Positions 30,193 to 34,343 of a stretch of DNA of 34,343 nt are shown here, in pieces. The stretch is from Acidobacteriota bacterium (GTDB lineage Bacteria > Acidobacteriota > Terriglobia > Acidiferrales > UBA7541). The notes below the pieces were generated by a model that saw only the letters and a program-made list of their open reading frames with translations, was not told where the DNA came from and searched no databases. The stretch spans positions 1 to 34,343 of the forward strand of contig QHYN01000101.1 of assembly GCA_003224145.1 (NCBI GenBank), in the 5' to 3' direction. Both the position numbers and the translations under genes were made by a program. Position 1 is the stretch's first letter; every line of letters starts with the position of its first letter.

Positions 30193-33100
30193 ATGCAGCG
30201 CAGGCAAGGTGTGTGTGCTTCGACCGCTTGGCAGTCGATCTTGGCAGGACTGTTATTGTTTTTGTTGGTGCTCGGCTGCGCCGCAACCGTTTCGGCACAG
30301 GGGGTGAATACCGCCTCCTTAACGGGAACAGTGCTTGATCCTTCCTCTGCTGGCGTAAAGGGAGCAAAAGTCACGGTAACGAACCTAGCCACCGGTTCCG
30401 CGCGGGCTGTTGTTTCAGAAGATGACGGCCGCTACAACCTCGTTGGACTTCCGCCTGGTCAGTACAATATAACTGTCGACGGCGGACCGAATTTCGAGGT
30501 TTACAAAAACACTTCTGTTGTGCTCACAGTGGGCGATACCGTGACGAGAGACATCAAGCTGGTGCTCCGTGGGCAGCTGCAGTCCATCATAGTGATGGCC
30601 GAGACCTCGAACATCGAACCCTCCAAGACGGACGTCTCCCAGACCGTGGAGCAGCGCCGCATCGACAACCTCCCCATTAACGGCCGCAGCTACATCAATT
30701 TCACTCTGACCAACTCGCAAACCACGCGAGACGTTTCGCCCACCATCGGCCCCGCGCCGAATAGCGGTTTGAGCATCGGTGGGGCGCGAGCCCGTGGAAC
30801 CATGGTGAGCGTTGACGGCGCGGATGCCGTCGATAACTCCATCAACGCCATTCGCTCGACCCTCTCTCAAGAGGGCATTCAAGAGTTTCAGCTCATTCTG
30901 AGCAATTACAACGCCGAGTACGGCCGCGCCAGCGGGGGCGTCATCAACATCGTGAGCAAGGGCGGCACCAACGAATTTCATGGAAACGCCTTCGGGTACT
31001 TCCGCAACAAGGCCTTTCAGGCGCGCAATGCCTTTTCCGGCCAGGTCAATCCGATAACCGGAGCGCTGGATCCCGTTAAGCAGGCCTACACGCGAACACA
31101 GAGCGGCCTCACGTTCGGCGGCCCGATCAAGAAGGACAAAACTTTTGTCTTCTTCTCTTACGAATACACGCAGCGCGAAGAGACCGGTTTCTCGAGCATC
31201 GGCAAGAACAATTTCAATATGCGGGCTGTGACGCTTCCGACGCCCAACGGTCCGCTGACGGTACAATTGGACGCGGGGAAGGGTGGACAAGCAGACACGG
31301 TCGAGGCACTGCTCGGTTCAGGAAACGCTCAACTGCAAGGTCTCGCGGTGCAATACGGCGTTTTTATGGGCTCAGCTTCAAGCGTCGCACTCAATGGCTT
31401 CGATTTCGGCGCTGTCGCCAATGGGTTCTATCAAGCCAACGGTATTCCTCTAACAGCTACGCCGGGCCGTCAATTCCCCATTCCCGTAACGTGCCCTGCG
31501 GGCCAACCTGTCAACAACGGCGCCACTTGCTCTAACTTCGGCGTGTATGTTGCGCCACTCCCCGCTTCTTTTGCCGCTCTCAATGGCAATAACGTTCGCG
31601 GTAATTACCCGGTCATGGAGAAGACCAGCTTATGGTCTGCCCGCCTCGACCATCATTGGAACAATCGAAACAATTCATTCCTCCGCGTGGGCGTTTCACC
31701 CTCTCTTCTCACCGGCCTTCCGTCCACTTCGCAGAATCAGGTCTTCGGTGAGAATTCCGGTACACGCGCGGGCCTGAGTCAAACCCGCGACCTCAACTTC
31801 ACTTTTCAGCATGACACCATCGTCAGCGATAATGCCTTTAATGAGTTTCGCACGCAGGTCGCCCGCCGCGGGATCCACTTTGGCTTTTCGCAGCTTCCGG
31901 GCGGTTCCGATATCGGTGTGAATATACCCGGGTACGCGTACTTCGGCCGTGAACCCTACTCCCCGGTTGACCGCATTGAACGTCGCTTTGAATTCATGGA
32001 CAACGTTAGCCTTGTCCGCGGCAAGCACACCTTCAAGATGGGCGGCGATGTCAATGTCATTCAACTCCGCTCGAAAAAGCAGCAGATTTTCGAACTTGAT
32101 TTCGGCGGCGTTGTTAATTTCGGCGGCTTCGCAACGTCAACAGTCACGGCTGATGCAATCCATGATTGCTACGGTGCAGGTGGCGGCCATGACGGGACTT
32201 GCGCTCCGGGTGAAGTATCTTTGCCAGGAACCACTAGCCTGCAATCCTACGGTCTCGGAATTCCCGTCTCTTACATTCAGGGCATCGGAAACTCCAACCA
32301 GCCTTTTGATAACCTGCCCTTCGCTTTTTTCCTGCAGGACAACTGGCGTGTGAATCGTCATCTGGCCTTCAACTACGGCGTGCGCTACGACGTGGAAATC
32401 AGCCCCATTTTTTCACCCCTCCCGGGAATCAATCCCCAGGCGGAGAAAGCCCTCGGTGTCGTGGAAGGAATCCCGCGCGACTATAACAATTTCGCGCCGC
32501 GCTTTGGCTTGGCTTGGGACCCCGCAGGCAATGGAAAAACCGTGATTCGCGCTGGTTATGGTCTGTTCTATGATCACCCCCTTCTGGCCACGGCTTTCGA
32601 CGCCGCTACGGCCGATGGTGGGCGTTCGACCCAATTGCTTTCCACGGGCGGCACGCCCTCCGCTTGCGGGCTTGTCACTCCAGTTTGTGGCAACGGCCTG
32701 GACTCTCCCGCTAACCTCAATGGCTCTTCCATCTTTCAGGGCGTCCTGAATGCGCCCCCATTCTTGAACATGTTTTACCTTCCCGATCACCAGCGCTTCG
32801 ATCCTCTCGCCAGTGGTTCCCTCTTTGCCAATCAGGCGTACTTGCAGGCGGGATTCCCGCTCCCCATTCTTCCCTTTACGCTTCCGCTTTCGAAGAACTT
32901 CGTCTACGGCTACGCAGAGCAGGCGAATCTTACGATCGAGCGTGAAATCGCGGGCTCCTGGAAGTTCAGTCTCGGCTACCAGCGGACACGCGGTTTGCAC
33001 TTGAACCGCCCGCAGGACATCAATTCCACCGATCCTCAATTGCTCGACGTAAATTTTGCCGATTGCAACTTAGCAGGCTTTACTACCTCCGTATGCGGCA

Positions 33101-34215
33101 CACTCCCCTTAAGCGTCGCCGTACCCACTGCCACCGTGACAACTGCCAATGGCTGTACTTTTACTCCGGCACTTCCCGGCGTCAGCCTCCTAGGAACATT
33201 GGGCGGTTGCCCCGCACCCCTTGCATTCCTAAATAACACTCCTTTGGCAACCGCTGCGGCCTTCAACTTCTTCCGCCCATCCGGACCCAATCCATCCTTC
33301 GCCGGGCCTGGTGCTGTGTTTTACCCACAACTGGCGGGTGCCGCCCAGGCTGCCTGTTTCTACGCCGGCTTCCCATTACTCGGGAATACCGCGCCGAAAT
33401 GCTACCCGGGGGGCTTCGGTGTACCCGTCGCCTTCAACAGCGTGGATGCGCAGCTGTCCAATGGCAACTCCTGGTACAACGCCGTGACCTTCAACCTCTC
33501 GAAGCGCTTTTCCAAGGGCTTTGAGCTGCTCTCCAGCTACACTTTTTCTCATTCCATTGACGACGCGACCGACCTGCAATCTCCCCTCGAGCCGCAGGAC
33601 AGCCGCTTCCCCAATCTGGAGCGCGCCAATTCGGTGAATGATCAGCGCCACCGCTGGGTGAACAGCGCCGTCTTTCAATCGGCGGGCGCTAAGTCCGGCG
33701 ACGGTTTCTTCAAACATCTCATCGGTGATTTCACTCTTTCTCCCATCATCGAATTCTCCTCCGGCCGGCCCTTCAATGTCATCACTGGAAAGGATACGCG
33801 TCTCGACTTGGGCGCGTCCCAAGCCCGGCCCTCGGTTGGCGGAGGAACGACGTCACCGTTCATCCCCGGCGTAACGTTTGGTGTGGCGAATGTCTGCCTG
33901 ACGAATAGCGGCTCGACATTCAGCATTCCGGGCATCACGACGGCTGGAGCGGGTTGCGGCGGGAACCTTGGCCGAAACCGCTTCACTTCGCCCAACTTTT
34001 TCCAGTGGGATATGCGTCTCTCCAAGCGCATCCCCTTCGGCGAACGATTCCGACTCGATCTCATCGCCGACGCCTTCAACCTGTTCAACCGCACCAACAT
34101 CGCTGCCGTGAATCAGCTTTGCGACCCAACCGCCGGCGCAACGTGCACTGCCGGCCAGCCGACCGCCTCCTACGATGCGCGCCAGTTCCAGTTTGCGCTC
34201 AAGTTGAGCTGGTAG
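30193..34215 (+). CDS. TonB-dependent receptor, Oar-like, with carboxypeptidase-like regulatory domain
   Basis: 1340 residues. ATG 30193 has AGGAGG four bases upstream and opens a signal peptide (ILAGLLLFLLVLGCAATVSA, then Q). Residues about 40-130 form a carboxypeptidase-regulatory-like beta sandwich (ASLTGTVLDPSSAGVKGAKV, DGRYNLVGLPPGQYNITV). The plug follows (RRIDNLPINGRSYINF, QEGIQEFQLILSNYNAEYGR, GGVINIVSKGGTNEFHGNAF), then a long beta-barrel with many aromatic strands (FFLQDNWRVNRHLAFNYGVRYD, NFAPRFGLAWDP) ending in FALKLSW, the aromatic C-terminus that directs outer-membrane insertion. It should take up a large or scarce substrate using TonB energy. The substrate is unknown, since no degradation or transport genes are adjacent. 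Large paralogous sets of such receptors are typical of Acidobacteria. Confidence 0.96.
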   Translation: MQRRQGVCASTAWQSILAGLLLFLLVLGCAATVSAQGVNTASLTGTVLDPSSAGVKGAKVTVTNLATGSARAVVSEDDGRYNLVGLPPGQYNITVDGGPNFEVYKNTSVVLTVGDTVTRDIKLVLRGQLQSIIVMAETSNIEPSKTDVSQTVEQRRIDNLPINGRSYINFTLTNSQTTRDVSPTIGPAPNSGLSIGGARARGTMVSVDGADAVDNSINAIRSTLSQEGIQEFQLILSNYNAEYGRASGGVINIVSKGGTNEFHGNAFGYFRNKAFQARNAFSGQVNPITGALDPVKQAYTRTQSGLTFGGPIKKDKTFVFFSYEYTQREETGFSSIGKNNFNMRAVTLPTPNGPLTVQLDAGKGGQADTVEALLGSGNAQLQGLAVQYGVFMGSASSVALNGFDFGAVANGFYQANGIPLTATPGRQFPIPVTCPAGQPVNNGATCSNFGVYVAPLPASFAALNGNNVRGNYPVMEKTSLWSARLDHHWNNRNNSFLRVGVSPSLLTGLPSTSQNQVFGENSGTRAGLSQTRDLNFTFQHDTIVSDNAFNEFRTQVARRGIHFGFSQLPGGSDIGVNIPGYAYFGREPYSPVDRIERRFEFMDNVSLVRGKHTFKMGGDVNVIQLRSKKQQIFELDFGGVVNFGGFATSTVTADAIHDCYGAGGGHDGTCAPGEVSLPGTTSLQSYGLGIPVSYIQGIGNSNQPFDNLPFAFFLQDNWRVNRHLAFNYGVRYDVEISPIFSPLPGINPQAEKALGVVEGIPRDYNNFAPRFGLAWDPAGNGKTVIRAGYGLFYDHPLLATAFDAATADGGRSTQLLSTGGTPSACGLVTPVCGNGLDSPANLNGSSIFQGVLNAPPFLNMFYLPDHQRFDPLASGSLFANQAYLQAGFPLPILPFTLPLSKNFVYGYAEQANLTIEREIAGSWKFSLGYQRTRGLHLNRPQDINSTDPQLLDVNFADCNLAGFTTSVCGTLPLSVAVPTATVTTANGCTFTPALPGVSLLGTLGGCPAPLAFLNNTPLATAAAFNFFRPSGPNPSFAGPGAVFYPQLAGAAQAACFYAGFPLLGNTAPKCYPGGFGVPVAFNSVDAQLSNGNSWYNAVTFNLSKRFSKGFELLSSYTFSHSIDDATDLQSPLEPQDSRFPNLERANSVNDQRHRWVNSAVFQSAGAKSGDGFFKHLIGDFTLSPIIEFSSGRPFNVITGKDTRLDLGASQARPSVGGGTTSPFIPGVTFGVANVCLTNSGSTFSIPGITTAGAGCGGNLGRNRFTSPNFFQWDMRLSKRIPFGERFRLDLIADAFNLFNRTNIAAVNQLCDPTAGATCTAGQPTASYDARQFQFALKLSW

Positions 34216-34236
34216 CGGAGAATTCCTACTCGACGG

Positions 34237-34269
34237 GGAGGCTTCGAACAACGAAGTCTCCTTCTTCTT
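34237..34269 (+). terminator. Rho-independent terminator after the TonB receptor
   Basis: A 10-base stem (GGAGGCTTCG with CGAAGTCTCC, one G-T pair) around an AACAA loop, followed by TTCTTCTT. It begins 21 bases after the receptor stop codon. Confidence 0.7.
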
Positions 34270-34343
34270 CGCGCGAGGGGATAGCTATTTCTCTTCACCA
34301 CTTACCGCGGGATTGAGGGCTCGCAGAGCCGTTTCAGTTGGCT
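34270..34343. other. Window end, nothing assignable
   Basis: Short stretch without a recognisable gene or signal. Confidence 0.3.

Overview
The window reads as a chromosomal segment of an acidobacterium (Acidobacteriota, Terriglobia-like). This is inferred from gene content, not from a marker gene. The pointers are a very large Oar-type TonB-dependent receptor with an N-terminal carboxypeptidase-like domain, an M13 metallopeptidase, a Ser/Thr kinase with PEGA repeats, an acidobacterial-type pilin domain, a DUF3467 protein, a GC-rich coding style and strong GGAGG ribosome-binding sites. There is no rRNA, CRISPR array or IS element.

Layout. 1-1113 is the 3' part of a GMC oxidoreductase. About 1281-4784 is a compact integrative element of roughly 3.5 kb. 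It holds one unrecognised cargo gene (minus strand), a palindrome-rich control region, a small ORF translationally coupled to a serine recombinase, and the recombinase itself. The recombinase reading frame runs antisense into a tRNA-Ile(GAT) gene (4785-4861). The first 18 bases at the tRNA 3' end match 1281-1298 at 14 positions, the first nine being identical, and I read this as the left attachment site. Joining the ends in silico keeps the recombinase in frame and gives it a different C-terminal tail. This is the most interesting thing in the window.

4862-10366 is housekeeping and accessory: a DUF3467 protein, an Nramp metal transporter (mntH type), a membrane-anchored cytochrome c, a VOC-fold protein, a four-helix membrane protein and an AsmA-like protein. 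10571-14225 encodes a GspG-like pseudopilin, an exported M13 peptidase and a SAM methyltransferase. 14318-16528 is an exported protein carrying a pilin-like domain at its C-terminus, followed by tRNA-Arg(CCT).

17109-20710 holds an SDR protein lacking the YxxxK catalytic pair, an exported acetamidase/formamidase-family protein and a mercuric-reductase-like flavoprotein. 20930-24338 is a likely copper-handling cluster: a small Cys/His-containing exported protein, a two-domain multicopper oxidase with a Tat signal, and an outer-membrane efflux protein with a Met/His-rich N-terminus. No inner-membrane RND pump follows. 24666-29889 pairs a transmembrane Ser/Thr kinase with a HEAT-like/PilZ protein, suggesting signalling. 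30193-34215 is the TonB-dependent receptor, with a hairpin terminator after it.

Starts were moved inward from the longest reading frame wherever a clear Shine-Dalgarno sequence and a signal peptide or domain start agreed.
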